Assembly: GCA_945870085.1 (NCBI GenBank)
Contig: CAMBQX010000089.1
Location: 1-7,312, forward strand
DNA from: Bifidobacterium breve
GTDB taxonomy: Bacteria; Actinomycetota; Actinomycetes; S36-B12
Direction of reading: 5' to 3'
DNA: 7,312 bases
Each line of letters begins with the position of its first letter. The first letter of the stretch is position 1. Made by a program: the position numbers and the translations under genes. The notes beneath the pieces are model-generated. The model did not search any database and was not told where the DNA came from. It saw only the letters and a list, made by a program, of their open reading frames with translations. Positions 7,228-7,312 of the stretch are shown one piece after another.

Positions 7228-7312
7228 ATGCAGCCCCTCACCTTTGACGTCACAATCGAGATCCCCGGCGGGAGCCGCAATAAATACGAAATAGACCACG
7301 TAACCGGGCGAA
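7228..7312 (+). CDS. ppa: Inorganic pyrophosphatase, N-terminal part (runs off the right edge)
   Basis: Family I soluble pyrophosphatase hydrolyses PPi to phosphate in the cytoplasm and so drives nucleic acid, protein and sugar-nucleotide synthesis. Only 28 codons are visible. They read MQPLTFDVTIEIPGGSRNK and then YEIDHVTGR, the characteristic family N-terminus containing the conserved Glu, Lys and Tyr region. The ATG at 7228 is preceded by AGGAGAG (7211-7217), 10 bases away, which supports this start. The gene is divergent from dacB, as in M. tuberculosis and many other Actinobacteria. The catalytic aspartates lie outside the window. Any ppa promoter must lie within the dacB 5' coding region; I could not pick one out. 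Confidence 0.95.
   Translation, partial: MQPLTFDVTIEIPGGSRNKYEIDHVTGR

Noticed and set aside
7221..7254. Direct repeat ACGTCACA at 7221-7228 and 7247-7254, the second copy overlapping the palindrome TGACGTCA
   Set aside because: The second copy encodes the conserved DVT of pyrophosphatase, so coding constraint explains it. An eight-base repeat with two copies is not enough to call an operator, though a comparison with relatives could revive it.

Overview
This is a stretch of ordinary actinobacterial chromosome. The clearest sign is gene order: ppa, diverging from dacB, the DUF2342 zinc-metallopeptidase gene, tilS, hpt, ftsH and folE. This neighbourhood recurs across Actinobacteria; in Mycobacterium tuberculosis the same genes lie at about Rv3628 to Rv3609c. 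Several GTG and TTG starts and a moderately high G+C content (judged by eye, lower than in streptomycetes) also fit. I cannot name the genus. A lower-GC actinobacterium, for example an aquatic lineage, is possible but unproven.

Layout. Everything from position 1 to 7207 reads on the minus strand, so transcription runs from right to left. At the far right, ppa (inorganic pyrophosphatase) starts on the plus strand and leaves the window. Only 20 bp separate it from the divergent dacB (PBP4-type D-Ala-D-Ala carboxypeptidase). Then follow, in transcription order, a class I mannose-6-phosphate isomerase-like double-cupin gene, a DUF2342 HExxH metallopeptidase gene, tilS (tRNA-Ile lysidine synthetase), hpt (hypoxanthine-guanine phosphoribosyltransferase), ftsH (membrane AAA+ protease) and the first 59 or so codons of folE (GTP cyclohydrolase I).

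Organisation. The junctions are very tight: a 4-bp ATGA overlap, an overlap of about 11 bp, a 1-bp TGATG overlap, a 12-bp gap, a 91-bp gap, and a 4-bp GTGA overlap. dacB to hpt looks like one translationally coupled operon. ftsH-folE may be read through from it, served by its own promoter in the 91-bp gap, or both. The products span cell-wall remodelling (dacB), sugar phosphate metabolism (manA-like), tRNA decoding (tilS), purine salvage (hpt), membrane protein quality control (ftsH) and folate synthesis (folE). The cluster is conserved more by position than by a single pathway.

The points most worth attention are the manA-like gene inside this otherwise conserved cluster, the unusual start regions of dacB and ftsH, a bulged hairpin in the hpt-ftsH gap, and the uncharacterised DUF2342 enzyme. 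I see no mobile element, CRISPR array, tRNA or rRNA gene, or convincing rho-independent terminator. No gene is visibly broken. I found no evidence of a new multi-gene system.
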